Below, one piece after another: positions 19,230 through 27,883 of a stretch of DNA of 64,000 bases. The stretch is from contig CAILKO010000029.1 of assembly GCA_903834835.1 (NCBI GenBank), forward strand, positions 124,001-188,000, written 5' to 3'. Numbering within the stretch: position 1 is the first letter of the stretch; the number at the start of each line of letters is the position of its first letter. Below the pieces are notes generated by a model that was not told where the DNA came from, ran no database searches, and was given only the letters and a program-made list of their open reading frames with translations. A program made the translations under genes and the position numbers. Origin of the DNA: an uncultured Pseudomonadota bacterium. GTDB lineage: Bacteria; Pseudomonadota; Gammaproteobacteria; Burkholderiales; SG8-39.

Positions 19230-20425
19230 GCGGGTTTCTCCCTTGAATCCTGCATCTCTGCGCTGCTCCGTACGGGGATACGGCTCCACCTGTAGTGTGC
19301 CATCCAGCCACCTGTCCCCATCAGGCCGGCGACCAGCATGAAGACCGGCATCGAGCCGAGCAGTGCGCCGACCCCGCCGAAGGCAGCGGGGATCACCGCG
19401 TGCATGCTGTTCTGAAGGGTGAAGCGCAGCCCGAGCGCCTCGGCAGCGCGCCCCTCGGGCGCAGCGTTCGTCAGCAGTCCCGTCAGCACGGGCTGCAGAA
19501 GACCGTAGCTCACCCCGTAGACGAATGACAGCGCCGCAAGCGGCCAGACGCTGCCGGCGAACGGGAAGGCGGCAAACATCGCACCGCATAGCAGCAGGTC
19601 CGCGGTCACGAGTTGCCAAGGTGTGAACAGCCGGGCGATGAGCGGCATGACGATGCGCACCAGCGTGATCGCGAGGCCGCAGGCGGACATCACGCTGCCG
19701 ATGGCGGAGGCGGAGAGTCCGATCTCGGTGCCGTAGACCGGCACGAGGAAGGAGTACACGTCGTAGCCCAGGGAAATCAGCGCGCCGCCGATGAGCGGTC
19801 CGGTCACGCCGGGATGGCGCATGAGGTCAAAGGCCTTCTTGCGCACGCCGGTGTCGCTTGAGGGCGGACGCGCGGGGCGCCCCGCGCGCATGGCGAGGAT
19901 CGCAGCCGCGGTCGCGACCGGCGCGAGGGCGAGCAGACCGAAGGTCACGGCGTGCCCGAGACCGTCGATGAGGTAGCCGGTTGCCGCCGGTCCGATCACG
20001 TTGGCGATGCCGCCCGTGAGCGAGAGCCAGGAGAAGTTCGCAGTGCGGTCCTCGGGCCGGCTCATCTGCGCCACGGCCGCATAGCCGGCGAGGTTGAACA
20101 CGGAGAAGCCGAGGGCGAAGAGCGGGGTGGTGATGAACAGCATCCACTGGGTCGGCACGAGGCCGGATAGCGCAAGGCAGGCGCCCATGCCGAAGGCCGA
20201 CAGCAGCATCGGACGGACGGTGCCGACGCGGTCGATCCAGCGCCCGCTGTGCACCGAGAAGAGTGCGGGCAGCACGCCGAACAGACCCATCAGCACCCCG
20301 ACCATCAGCGCGCTCGCCCCGAGGTGGATGGCAAGCAGCGGGACGTTCACGCGCGCCCCCATGCAGGTGGTGTTCACCACCGTAGCGAACACCAGTATCC
20401 ACAGGAAGCGCGCGCGCGGGCTCAC
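19226..20425 (-). CDS. MFS transporter (second of tandem pair)
   Basis: The 399-residue, 12-helix transporter is recognisably related to the preceding MFS protein; both share VPLLAIHLGA-like and SLGYDVYSFLVPVYGTEIGLSA-like segments. GTG 20425 overlaps the upstream stop in GTGA, which fixes the start and implies translational coupling. Its own stop overlaps the DUF2306 start. The pair probably arose by tandem duplication and may form two specificities or a heteromer. No substrate can be read from the sequence. Confidence 0.87.
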   Translation of the reverse strand: MSPRARFLWILVFATVVNTTCMGARVNVPLLAIHLGASALMVGVLMGLFGVLPALFSVHSGRWIDRVGTVRPMLLSAFGMGACLALSGLVPTQWMLFITTPLFALGFSVFNLAGYAAVAQMSRPEDRTANFSWLSLTGGIANVIGPAATGYLIDGLGHAVTFGLLALAPVATAAAILAMRAGRPARPPSSDTGVRKKAFDLMRHPGVTGPLIGGALISLGYDVYSFLVPVYGTEIGLSASAIGSVMSACGLAITLVRIVMPLIARLFTPWQLVTADLLLCGAMFAAFPFAGSVWPLAALSFVYGVSYGLLQPVLTGLLTNAAPEGRAAEALGLRFTLQNSMHAVIPAAFGGVGALLGSMPVFMLVAGLMGTGGWMAHYRWSRIPVRSSAEMQDSREKPA

Positions 20426-21588
20426 AGGGCCGCCTGTCGCTTCCGGTGCCAGCGGTGGCGACTGATCCAGCCTACGCCGGCGAGCATCGCACCGGTGGCC
20501 CAGAACACCGGCAGCATGCCGACCAGCGCGCTGATACCGCCGCAGAGACTGGGCACGACGGTCTGCAGACTGGTGTGCATCGACATGCGCAGCCCGGTCA
20601 CTTCGCCGACCCGGCCCGGGGGCGTCGCCGTGTAGAGGAGCGAGGTGATCACCGGCTGCACCGCGCCCCAGGCGATGCCGAACAGAAAGGTCAGCGACGT
20701 AAGCACCCAGGGATTGAGGATCAGCGGAAAGGCGATGAATACCGGCGCGGCGAGCGCGAAGGACAGCAGCAGAATCTGCCACTCCTTCAGCACCCGCAGG
20801 ATGAAGGGCATGATGAGGCGCACGAGGAAGATTGCGACGCCGAAGGCGCCCATGATGTTGCCGATGGTCCCGGCCGAAAGGCCGATCTGGGAACCGTAGA
20901 CCGGGACCAGCACGCTGTAGAGGTCCCAGCTGATGCCGAGCGTGCCGGCGATGACGAGGATGCGCACGAGCTCGCGCTGGCGCAGCAGCCCGCGCAGGCC
21001 GCCCGCGCGCCGCACCGGTGCCTGTGCAGTCCGGCGCGGCCGCGTGACCTGCATCACCCCGAGCACCAGGCCGACGAGGGCCGGGCCCGCCGACAGAATG
21101 CCGGAACTCATCGCGTGCCCGAGCGCGTCGATGCTGTGGCCGGCCACCACCGGACCGACGAATACGCCGATGCCATTCGCGACCGTGATGAAGGTGAAAT
21201 TAGCAGTGCGCCGCGAGGGTTCGCCGATCCCGCCGACGGCTGCGGTCAGCGCCAGATGAAACACGATGTAGGCGAGGCCGGTCACGGCGTTCACCGCGAA
21301 GGCGACCGGCAGTTCGGGCGCGAACGCGAGCACCAGCATGCCGGCCGCGATCAGCGCGGCGCACAGACTCATCGGCAAGGTCGCGCCCGCGGCATCCACC
21401 CAGCGGCCGGCGCGGATCGACAGCAGCGCCGGCAGGATCGCGAAGGCGCTCATCAGCAGGCCGACCGTGCCCGGGGTTGCCCCCAGATCGATCGCGAGCA
21501 GGGGGGCCACCATCCGCAGTCCGCTGAAGCTGAGCGTGACCAGCAGGGCAAAGAAGAACAGCAGGACGAGGCGTATGCGGTCGGTCAT
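20422..21588 (-). CDS. MFS transporter (first of tandem pair)
   Basis: The 388-residue protein has about 12 transmembrane helices (opening RLVLLFFFALLVTLSFSGL). The mid-protein segment LGISWDLYSVLVPVYGSQIGLSA closely parallels one in the downstream MFS protein, so the two are paralogues. It is the first gene of the coupled operon with the second MFS and DUF2306. It diverges from a thioredoxin-fold gene over about 130 bp without a clear operator. Efflux or uptake direction is not decidable. Confidence 0.87.
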   Translation of the reverse strand: MTDRIRLVLLFFFALLVTLSFSGLRMVAPLLAIDLGATPGTVGLLMSAFAILPALLSIRAGRWVDAAGATLPMSLCAALIAAGMLVLAFAPELPVAFAVNAVTGLAYIVFHLALTAAVGGIGEPSRRTANFTFITVANGIGVFVGPVVAGHSIDALGHAMSSGILSAGPALVGLVLGVMQVTRPRRTAQAPVRRAGGLRGLLRQRELVRILVIAGTLGISWDLYSVLVPVYGSQIGLSAGTIGNIMGAFGVAIFLVRLIMPFILRVLKEWQILLLSFALAAPVFIAFPLILNPWVLTSLTFLFGIAWGAVQPVITSLLYTATPPGRVGEVTGLRMSMHTSLQTVVPSLCGGISALVGMLPVFWATGAMLAGVGWISRHRWHRKRQAAL

Positions 21589-21717
21589 CGGGGGCGGTCG
21601 ATCCTAGCACCCGGGGCTCGCGGGGAGTGAAGAAGTTCCCCCGGGATTTCTCTATGCGAGTCACGCGTGCGGGCGGGGCCTTGCCACGACCGGCGCAGGA
21701 CGAGGAAAATCCCCCGC

Positions 21718-22050
21718 ATGCACACCCATGGTGATCAGGAATACGCATTGCGGGAGCCCGCGCGCGCGGAAGTCGATGCGATGACGGGAACGCTGCTGCT
21801 CGAATTCGGCAGCCCGGACTGCGGCTGGTGCCGCCGCGCCCAGCCGCTCATCGCGGAGGCGCTCGCAGCCTATCCGGCAGTGCGGCGCCTGCGCATCGCC
21901 GACGGACCGGGGCGCCGCCTTGGACGCAGCTATCGCGTGAAGCTGTGGCCGACGCTCATCCTGCTGCAGGCGGGTATGGAACAGGCGCGACTCGTGCGGC
22001 CGGAATCGAAGGATGAAATCATCGCCGCGCTGGCGTCGGCGGCGGGTTGA
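21718..22050 (+). CDS. thioredoxin-fold protein
   Basis: The 110-residue protein has a thioredoxin active-site motif CGWC within LLEFGSPDCGWCRRAQP, and the cis-Pro region KLWPTLILLQAG. It has no signal peptide, so it is cytoplasmic. It is shorter and more divergent than TrxA, fitting a thioredoxin-like family of thiol reductases with unknown partner. GAGGAAA precedes ATG 21718 at a somewhat long spacing. It stands between divergent MFS and convergent SnoaL-type genes. Confidence 0.87.
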   Translation: MHTHGDQEYALREPARAEVDAMTGTLLLEFGSPDCGWCRRAQPLIAEALAAYPAVRRLRIADGPGRRLGRSYRVKLWPTLILLQAGMEQARLVRPESKDEIIAALASAAG

Positions 22051-22086
22051 GCCGGTCACGCCGGTTGGCGGCCGACTCTGCGTCGC

Positions 22087-22473
22087 TCAAGGCAGATGGA
22101 ACGTCGACACGAGAACGCGGAACTGGCCGTCGATGCGCACCACGTTGTAGGACTGCCGCCAGCTCCGGACCACGCTGCCGTCGTCGCGCAGCATCTGCCA
22201 GTCAGGCGTGATCAGCGCGCTCTGCCCGCCGATCGCCTTCACGTCCAGGCTCACGATGTTCCAGCGTTTGGCACCTTCTAGATCATAGGCACGCTGGACG
22301 CCGCTGAAGAAGCGCTCGATTTCCTCGCGTGACTGGAAGATATGGACCGTGCCATCGGCGCGCACGGTCACGCTGGGGATGTGGTACAGACCGGCGAATT
22401 TCTCGGTGCCCCAGAAGGCGAGATAGTCGTTGATGAAGGCGCGGCCTTCCGCGTCGAGTTCTGCCTGTGTCAT
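22087..22473 (-). CDS. SnoaL/NTF2-like fold protein
   Basis: The 128-residue protein resembles the SnoaL/DUF4440 cone-shaped NTF2-like fold: N-terminal helix with FINDYLAFW, then REEIERFFSGV and strands ending WRQSYNVVRIDGQFRVLVSTFH. Family members are enzymes or ligand-binding pockets. No catalytic His-Asp pair can be assigned confidently. GAGGAG precedes ATG 22473. It diverges from a 67-residue CxxC protein. Confidence 0.75.
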   Translation of the reverse strand: MTQAELDAEGRAFINDYLAFWGTEKFAGLYHIPSVTVRADGTVHIFQSREEIERFFSGVQRAYDLEGAKRWNIVSLDVKAIGGQSALITPDWQMLRDDGSVVRSWRQSYNVVRIDGQFRVLVSTFHLP

Positions 22474-22581
22474 GCGATCTCCTCGTAGGGATGTGAGTCT
22501 TCGGCTTCGATGTTAGAGTCTCGCGCAGTGTGCGCCAAGCAGCGATCGGGCGCAGGCAGGCGGATTTCACAAGGAGTCGCA

Positions 22582-22785
22582 ATGAGCACAGCACAGCAGC
22601 CGCAGCGTTTCACCGAACGTGCGCCCTACCGGGACGCCTTCGACATCGACTATCCGCAGGAAAACCTCGAAGGGCAGCTGCATGCCTATCGCTGCAAGGC
22701 CTGCAAGCTCGCGACCACCACGATCAACGGCCGGCTGGAGAACCACAAGCCGGATTGCGCCTACCGCCTGAGCAAGGCGCGCTGA
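22582..22785 (+). CDS. small CxxC/HxxxC putative zinc-binding protein, 67 residues
   Basis: The short protein begins at ATG 22582 behind AAGGAG. Its C-terminal half has the pattern YRCKACKLATT...ENHKPDCAYRL, a CxxC followed by HxxxC, which could bind one zinc ion. The N-terminal half is polar (FTERAPYRDAFDIDYPQENLEG). I do not recognise the family. It is flanked by an NTF2-like gene and an orphan response regulator gene and seems monocistronic. Confidence 0.72.
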   Translation: MSTAQQPQRFTERAPYRDAFDIDYPQENLEGQLHAYRCKACKLATTTINGRLENHKPDCAYRLSKAR

Positions 22786-22807
22786 ACGCGGCCCGTCGCG
22801 CGACGCG

Positions 22808-23635
22808 CTAGCGCCAGGTGTCGGGTTCGGCGAGGCCGAGCACGGTGCGCACGGCCTTCATCAGCACTTCGAAGTTGAAGGGCTTGGTGACATAACCGTC
22901 GGCGCCGAAATGCAGGCCCTTCAGCACGTCGGCGCGCGTGGCCGAGGCGGTGAGCATGATGATGCCCGTCGTTTTCAGCAGCGGGTGCTGGCGCATGCGC
23001 GACAGGATATGGAAGCCGTCGACATCGGGCAGCTGCACATCGAGCAGGGCGAGGTCGGGCGGGGTGGGGCGTCGCAGCGCGTCGAGCACCTCGGCCTTGT
23101 TGTGCGCGACGATCACCTCGAAGTTCTCGCCGCGCAGAAAGATTTCGAGCAGATTGCCGACGTCGGCATCATCGTCCACCACCAGCGCCACGCGGCGGGT
23201 CTCGGCGGGCTTGTCGGGCACGTTGCTGCGGTGGGCGATGCTGACGAAATAGCCTTCCTCGCGCAGGCTGGACAGCCCGGCGAGCGCCTCGGCATTGCCG
23301 GTCAGCGTGGCGCCCGGCGCCAGGCGCACGGGCTTGCCGATGGTCTTGAAGAAATCGCCCGGATCGATGTAGGTCAGATCGGCATCGGACGATTTCGTGC
23401 TGCGGATGTGGCCGCCAGCCAGCAGCATGCCGAGGTTTTCACGCACTTCGGCGGGCGACAGAACCGGCATGCCGTTCATGAGTTGCTTCACGTTCGAACG
23501 GCCGTCGATCAGGACGAGCACCTTCAGGGCGGCGCTGGAAAGGGAGGTCTTGGCATCCTTGATCTGGGACTGACCCAGATCGGTCAGAGCGAAGATTTCG
23601 TCGTCGGCAACGCGTGCGGGAGCGGGGGCGGTCAT
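22808..23635 (-). CDS. orphan response regulator with C-terminal receiver domain
   Basis: The 275-residue protein has a receiver domain at the C-terminus (about residues 147-270): acidic pocket Asp154-156, phospho-acceptor Asp199 (LALLDVQLPD), Thr229 in MLTASA and Lys251 in TKPF. The first 100 residues (LTDLGQSQIKDAKTSLSS, ALKVLVLIDGRSNVKQL) look like a winged-helix-type domain, but I cannot name it. Receiver-last order is less usual. No histidine kinase lies nearby, so its partner is elsewhere. The start at 23635 gives the shorter protein; ATG 23653 is an alternative. Confidence 0.85.
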   Translation of the reverse strand: MTAPAPARVADDEIFALTDLGQSQIKDAKTSLSSAALKVLVLIDGRSNVKQLMNGMPVLSPAEVRENLGMLLAGGHIRSTKSSDADLTYIDPGDFFKTIGKPVRLAPGATLTGNAEALAGLSSLREEGYFVSIAHRSNVPDKPAETRRVALVVDDDADVGNLLEIFLRGENFEVIVAHNKAEVLDALRRPTPPDLALLDVQLPDVDGFHILSRMRQHPLLKTTGIIMLTASATRADVLKGLHFGADGYVTKPFNFEVLMKAVRTVLGLAEPDTWR

Positions 23636-23729
23636 GGGTTCGATTCTACGCACGCCGCCTCCGCGGTGCGTATGACCTGCGCATGGATTCTGTATCGCGC
23701 GGGTCGAATCTGACGAAAAGCTGTCTGCC

Positions 23730-24245
23730 TCAGCCCTTCCCGGCGTCGTCCGGCCAGTACTTTCCGGCCTTGAAGCTCGGCTTGTCGTGGCCCTTTGCGA
23801 TCTGGCTCGGATTGTGCGGGAACGCCTTGCCGTTCACGTCGGTGCGTTCGTCCGCCATGCCCGGCAGGTGACAGTTCTTGCCGGTGCCGATGCGCAGCAT
23901 CACGAGATTGCCCGCGCCGGTGCTCTGGAAGCGGTAGATCGCGCCCTTGGGGATATGCACGCAGTCGTACTTCGTGCCCATCACGGTGATGCCGTCGTCC
24001 AGAAAGAACTTGGCTTCGCCGTCCAGGATGAAGAAGGCGTGTTCCTCGGTGGGATGGGCGTGCATGTCGTTCTCGCCGCCGCTCGCGTAGACCTTCAGGT
24101 GGGCCCACATGGTGTCGGTCTGGTAGACGGATGTGTCCTGCATGCCGATGTCGAGCAGGGGCACGCGCATTTTCGTGATGCTCGGAAACGGGCGGCCGGC
24201 GCTGGATTTCTCGGGTAGCGGCTGGGTGGCAAGGGCGGCGAACAT
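23730..24245 (-). CDS. cupin-domain protein
   Basis: The 171-residue protein contains one cupin barrel: motif 1 GGENDMHAHPTEEHAF with His62, His64 and Glu68, and motif 2 HIPKGAIYRF, where the usual second-motif His is replaced by Tyr104. His97 may complete the metal site. GGGAG precedes ATG 24245. The small single-barrel cupins bind metals and act as dioxygenases, isomerases or sensors; the reaction is unknown. It stands alone before the catabolic block starting at 24513. Confidence 0.85.
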   Translation of the reverse strand: MFAALATQPLPEKSSAGRPFPSITKMRVPLLDIGMQDTSVYQTDTMWAHLKVYASGGENDMHAHPTEEHAFFILDGEAKFFLDDGITVMGTKYDCVHIPKGAIYRFQSTGAGNLVMLRIGTGKNCHLPGMADERTDVNGKAFPHNPSQIAKGHDKPSFKAGKYWPDDAGKG

Positions 24246-24512
24246 GGCGGACTCCCTGATTGAGGTGTGGATCGCGTCACACTAGCGAAAGGCCCGCCCC
24301 GGGGTAAAGCCCCGGCTCGCGGGGTGAAACGTCGACGCCCGGATCGACGCGGTTCTGATCCGGCGCAAGGGATGGGCGCCGCGATTCGATTAAACTCCCC
24401 GGCTTCCGGCCTGGCCGGTCAGCCGCAGCAGGGCTGAAGCAGGGATCTCCTGCAACCCCGCAATACCCGCAATACCCGCACCATCCCAGATCAACCGAGC
24501 GAGGAGCGCGCA
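24246..24512. other. intergenic region between divergent cupin and hydrolase genes
   Basis: The 267-bp stretch contains a short hairpin CCGGGG-TAAAG-CCCCGG (24299-24315) without a T-run and a duplicated 9-mer CAATACCCG near 24460-24480. A TTAAACT sequence near 24390 could be a -10 element, but no convincing -35 box accompanies it. I see no gene here. Confidence 0.4.
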
Positions 24513-25250
24513 GTGCCGATATTCAAGAATGGTCCCATGGGCGACACCGCCATCTATTACGAACAGCGCGGCCAGGGCTTTCCGCTGCTGCTGCTCTCTC
24601 CGGGCGGCCTGAACGCCACCATCGAATTCTGGGGCTTCACGGCTTTCAACGCCCCCGAAGTGCTGAGCCAGTGGTTCCGCGTCATCACCTTCGATACGCG
24701 CAATGCCGGGCGCTCCTCGGGTCCGCTCGACATGGAAGATCCCTGGGGCAGCTTCGCGAAGGACCATATCGGCCTCATGAACCATCTGGGGATCGACAAG
24801 TTCCATGTGCTTGGCTGCTGCGTCGGCACTTCGCACGCCCTGCGCATCATGAAGGAAGTGCCGAAGCGCGTCGTCGCCTCGGTGCTGGAGCAGCCGGTCG
24901 GCATCGACGAATCGAACCGCACCTTCTATCCGAACGTGTGGAAGACCTGGGCCGAGGGCATGATGAAGAAGCACCCGGACATGAAGCTGGAAACGCTGGA
25001 AGCCTACGGCCGCAAGATGTGGGACGGCGAGTTCGTGCTGTCGGTCGAGCGCGACTGGATGAAGACCTGCCAGACGCCGACGCTGGTGCTGCCGGGCATC
25101 GACCAGGCGCATCCGAACGCGGTCGGCAAGGAAGTTGCCAAACTGCTGCCGAATTCGGAGAAGCTCGAGCCCTGGAAGGAGCCGGCCGAGCTGATCCCGC
25201 CGACGATCCAGCGCATCCGCAAGTTCCTGCAGACGCACACGCCCTCCTGA
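24513..25250 (+). CDS. alpha/beta hydrolase-fold protein with Cys at nucleophile elbow
   Basis: The 245-residue protein has the alpha/beta hydrolase fold (FPLLLLSPGGLNAT oxyanion region, FDTRNAGRSSG). The nucleophile elbow reads GCCVG, placing Cys103 where Ser normally sits. The C-terminal part lacks the usual GH motif with catalytic His; the region reads SEKLEPWKEPAEL. It may be a cysteine hydrolase, a lyase or a non-catalytic homologue. GTG 24513 follows GAGGAG. A CoA ligase follows 36 bp later on the same strand, probably in one operon. Confidence 0.8.
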   Translation: MPIFKNGPMGDTAIYYEQRGQGFPLLLLSPGGLNATIEFWGFTAFNAPEVLSQWFRVITFDTRNAGRSSGPLDMEDPWGSFAKDHIGLMNHLGIDKFHVLGCCVGTSHALRIMKEVPKRVVASVLEQPVGIDESNRTFYPNVWKTWAEGMMKKHPDMKLETLEAYGRKMWDGEFVLSVERDWMKTCQTPTLVLPGIDQAHPNAVGKEVAKLLPNSEKLEPWKEPAELIPPTIQRIRKFLQTHTPS

Positions 25251-25286
25251 TCGTCTGATCCACCGGGGTTCGCCCGAGCGACGCGG

Positions 25287-26903
25287 ATGCTGAACCCCGG
25301 CAATCTCCTGACCCAGACCGCGCGGCGCCACCCGTCGCGCATCGGTCTCGTTCATGGCGCCCGGCGCTGGACCTGGGGCGAGCTCGAGCGCAGCGCAAAC
25401 GGGCTCGCGCGCGCGCTGGCGGCACTGGGCATCGAACGCGGCGATCGCGTCATCGTGCAGAGCCCGAACAGCCGCTGGATGCTGGAAGCGCAGTACGCGC
25501 TGCTGCGCGCCGGGGCGGTCTACATCCCGGTTCATGCGCGCGCCATCCCGCGCGAGACCGCGCAGATGGTCGGGCTCGCGGGGGCGAAGGCGCTCATCCT
25601 GCCGGCGGGCCTTGCGGCCAACGCGATCGAAGCCGAGGCGCAGTGCAGCACGCTGCAACACGTCATCGTCTGCTCGGACACGGGCGAGATCCCGCCGCAC
25701 ACGCCCGGACGCGCGCAGTGGCATGACTACGACAGGCTGGCGCGCGCGCACGCGGGCGAGACGCTTGCGCTCGAGGTCGCGCCGGACGACATCTGCCTGC
25801 AGATGTTCACCGCCGGCACGACCGGCGTGCCCAAGGGCGGCATGCACAGTAATCGCGGCTTCATGGCGGCGCTGACCGGACGCATCGCCGACGTGATGCC
25901 CGGCCTCGATATCGACTCGGCCCTGCTTGCGATCGGTCCGCTGTCGCATGGCACGGGCACGACTGCGACCTGTTGCGTGATGCGCGGCGCGAAGATCGTC
26001 ATGCTGGAGGGCCATTTCGATGTCGGCGCCTGCTGGCGTCTGATCGAAGCCGAACGTATCTCCGAGCTCTTCACGGTGCCGACCATCCTGATGGATCTCG
26101 TGCGTCATCCCGATGCCCAGCGGCGCGATCGGAGCAGCCTGCGGCATGTGGTCTATGCGGGTGCGCCGATCAACCGCACGGACCAGAAGCGCGCGCTTGA
26201 GCTGCTCGGGCCGGCGCTGGTGCAGTACTACGGTTCGGTGGAGAACATGGGCACGGCCAGCGTGCTGCATCCCTGGCAGCACTCGCTGCGGGAGGACGAT
26301 CCCGAGGCACCGGTCGGCACGGCGGGCGTCGCACGCTCGGGCGTGCGCATCGCGATCCGCGACGCGGACGGGCGTGATCTGCCGGCGGGCGAAACGGGGG
26401 AGATCTGGATCGATGGCCCGGGTAATTTCCTTGGCTACCAGAACATGCCCGAGGCGACCGCCGCCGCGCTCAAGGACGGCTGGGTGAGCTCGGGCGATCT
26501 CGGTCGGCTGGATGAGCGCGGCTTCCTGTACATCCAGGGACGCTCGCGCGAGATGTACAAATCCGGCGGACTGCAGGTCTATCCGAACGAGACCCAGAAT
26601 TATCTCGGGGAGCATCCGGCCATCGCCGAAGCGCATGTGCTCAGTCTGCCCGACAGCCGCTGGGGCGAGATCGGCGTGGCGGTGGTGCAGCTGAAAGCCG
26701 GCGCTGCGGCCACCGAGGCGGAACTGCGCGCCTTCCTGCGCACCAGGATGGCGGCCTACAAGCTGCCGCGCCGGGTCTGGATCTGGGACGAGATACCCCG
26801 GAGCCCGGTGGGCAAGGTGCCCAAGCCGCTGCTGAAGGCCGAACTGCTCGCACGCGGACTGGTGCGCGAGGGAGAGGATGTTCCCGGGGCAGATCAGGCA
26901 TAG
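25287..26903 (+). CDS. AMP-dependent acyl/aryl-CoA synthetase
   Basis: The 538-residue ANL enzyme shows the P-loop TAGTTGVPKGG, A5 motif YYGSVENMG, A7/A8 GWVSSGDLGRLDERG and GRSREMYKSGG, and the catalytic Lys region RSPVGKVPKP. It forms an acyl-CoA from a free acid, ATP and CoA. It lies between two alpha/beta hydrolase genes, suggesting a pathway in which an ester or ring product is hydrolysed and then activated. Its TAG stop (26901-26903) lies inside palindrome B. The substrate is not predictable from the sequence. Confidence 0.9.
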   Translation: MLNPGNLLTQTARRHPSRIGLVHGARRWTWGELERSANGLARALAALGIERGDRVIVQSPNSRWMLEAQYALLRAGAVYIPVHARAIPRETAQMVGLAGAKALILPAGLAANAIEAEAQCSTLQHVIVCSDTGEIPPHTPGRAQWHDYDRLARAHAGETLALEVAPDDICLQMFTAGTTGVPKGGMHSNRGFMAALTGRIADVMPGLDIDSALLAIGPLSHGTGTTATCCVMRGAKIVMLEGHFDVGACWRLIEAERISELFTVPTILMDLVRHPDAQRRDRSSLRHVVYAGAPINRTDQKRALELLGPALVQYYGSVENMGTASVLHPWQHSLREDDPEAPVGTAGVARSGVRIAIRDADGRDLPAGETGEIWIDGPGNFLGYQNMPEATAAALKDGWVSSGDLGRLDERGFLYIQGRSREMYKSGGLQVYPNETQNYLGEHPAIAEAHVLSLPDSRWGEIGVAVVQLKAGAAATEAELRAFLRTRMAAYKLPRRVWIWDEIPRSPVGKVPKPLLKAELLARGLVREGEDVPGADQA

Positions 26904-26929
26904 ATGGTAACGTATATGTTACTATCTAT
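26900..26929. promoter_or_regulatory. GTAAC-N6-GTTAC palindrome, copy B
   Basis: Twelve-base arms (26900-26911 and 26918-26929) are complementary except one G/T pair, around the spacer GTATAT. It carries the ATAG-type flanks seen in the other copies. The centre is about 111 bp upstream of ATG 27026, and the site includes the stop codon of the upstream ligase. It could be the operator of the hydrolase-GlcG transcript. There is no T-run. Confidence 0.72.
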
Positions 26930-27025
26930 TGCGGTACTGCCGTTTTTTGCCGACCCGACGTAGACTCGGCGGGGAGGAGCACTGCCCGCCGTACCCCGAT
27001 CCATCCATCAGTAGAGGAGCTGACG

Positions 27026-27859
27026 ATGCCGAACGTGAAACTGCCCACCGGAGTCGATCTGTATTACGAGACCCACGGCAAGGGCGAACCGCTGATCTTC
27101 ATTCCCTCCACCGCCTATTCGGGCGAGGTGTGGAAGCCCTACCAGCTGCCGCTTGCGGAGTCGATGCAGCTCGTGTTCCATGACCCGCGGGGCTGCGGCC
27201 GCTCGGTGCCCACGCAGAGCGTCTACACGATCGAGCAGATGGCCATGGACGTCGTCGCGCTGATGGATCATCTGAAGCTCCCCTCGGCGCACTTCCTCGG
27301 GCATTCGATGGGCGGGCGCATCGCGCTGTCGCTCGCGCAGAACTTCCCGGGCAAGGTGAAGAGTCTCATCATGGCGGCGAGCGGCTCGGGCACCGCGGGC
27401 CGCACCGGCTCGGATACGGTCTCGCGCATGCCGCACCGCCTGGTGCTCGCGCTGATCGAGATGGGCTTCGAGAAGTTCATCTACGACGAGGTCTGCCTGC
27501 AGGACAACTTCTTCACCGAGGCCTTCCGCAAGGCCCACCCGGACAAGGTGCAGGAATTCTTCAAGATCGCCTGGGCCACGCATGCGAAGCTCGATCCCTT
27601 CATTCATCTTTGCATGGCGCGCCACGAGTGGGACGGCACCCATCGGCTTGGCGACGTGCAGGCACCGACCCTGGTGCTGATCGGGGAGGGCGACACCATC
27701 GACACCAACCATGTCGCGCAGGCGAAGGTGCTGCACGAGCGCATCCCGGGCGCGCAGCTGAAGGTGCTGAAGGAGCAGTCGCACGGCTTTTTCTGGCAGG
27801 CGCCGGAACTCACCAACCAGACGATCCTGGAGTGGGTGAAGCGTCACAGCGGCAAATAA
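27026..27859 (+). CDS. alpha/beta hydrolase
   Basis: The 277-residue protein has a full serine hydrolase triad: Ser94 in GHSMGG, Asp in GEGDTIDT and His in EQSHGFF near the C-terminus. FHDPRGCGRS is the strand-helix segment typical of esterases and meta-cleavage-product hydrolases. GAGGAG precedes ATG 27026. It contrasts with the upstream Cys-elbow hydrolase in keeping a normal active site. A GlcG/HbpS-type gene follows 24 bp later, so the two form an operon behind palindrome B. Confidence 0.9.
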   Translation: MPNVKLPTGVDLYYETHGKGEPLIFIPSTAYSGEVWKPYQLPLAESMQLVFHDPRGCGRSVPTQSVYTIEQMAMDVVALMDHLKLPSAHFLGHSMGGRIALSLAQNFPGKVKSLIMAASGSGTAGRTGSDTVSRMPHRLVLALIEMGFEKFIYDEVCLQDNFFTEAFRKAHPDKVQEFFKIAWATHAKLDPFIHLCMARHEWDGTHRLGDVQAPTLVLIGEGDTIDTNHVAQAKVLHERIPGAQLKVLKEQSHGFFWQAPELTNQTILEWVKRHSGK

Positions 27860-27883
27860 GCTTGCGCAGACGAGGAGGCGCAG

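Noticed and set aside
24460-24480. Duplicated CAATACCCG 9-mer as a regulatory iteron
   Set aside because: Only two units occur and nothing else supports binding; it is likely chance or slippage.
24390-26636. A 748-codon open frame on the minus strand opposite the hydrolase and CoA ligase
   Set aside because: The plus-strand frames carry clear hydrolase and ANL motifs; the antisense product has no recognisable domain.
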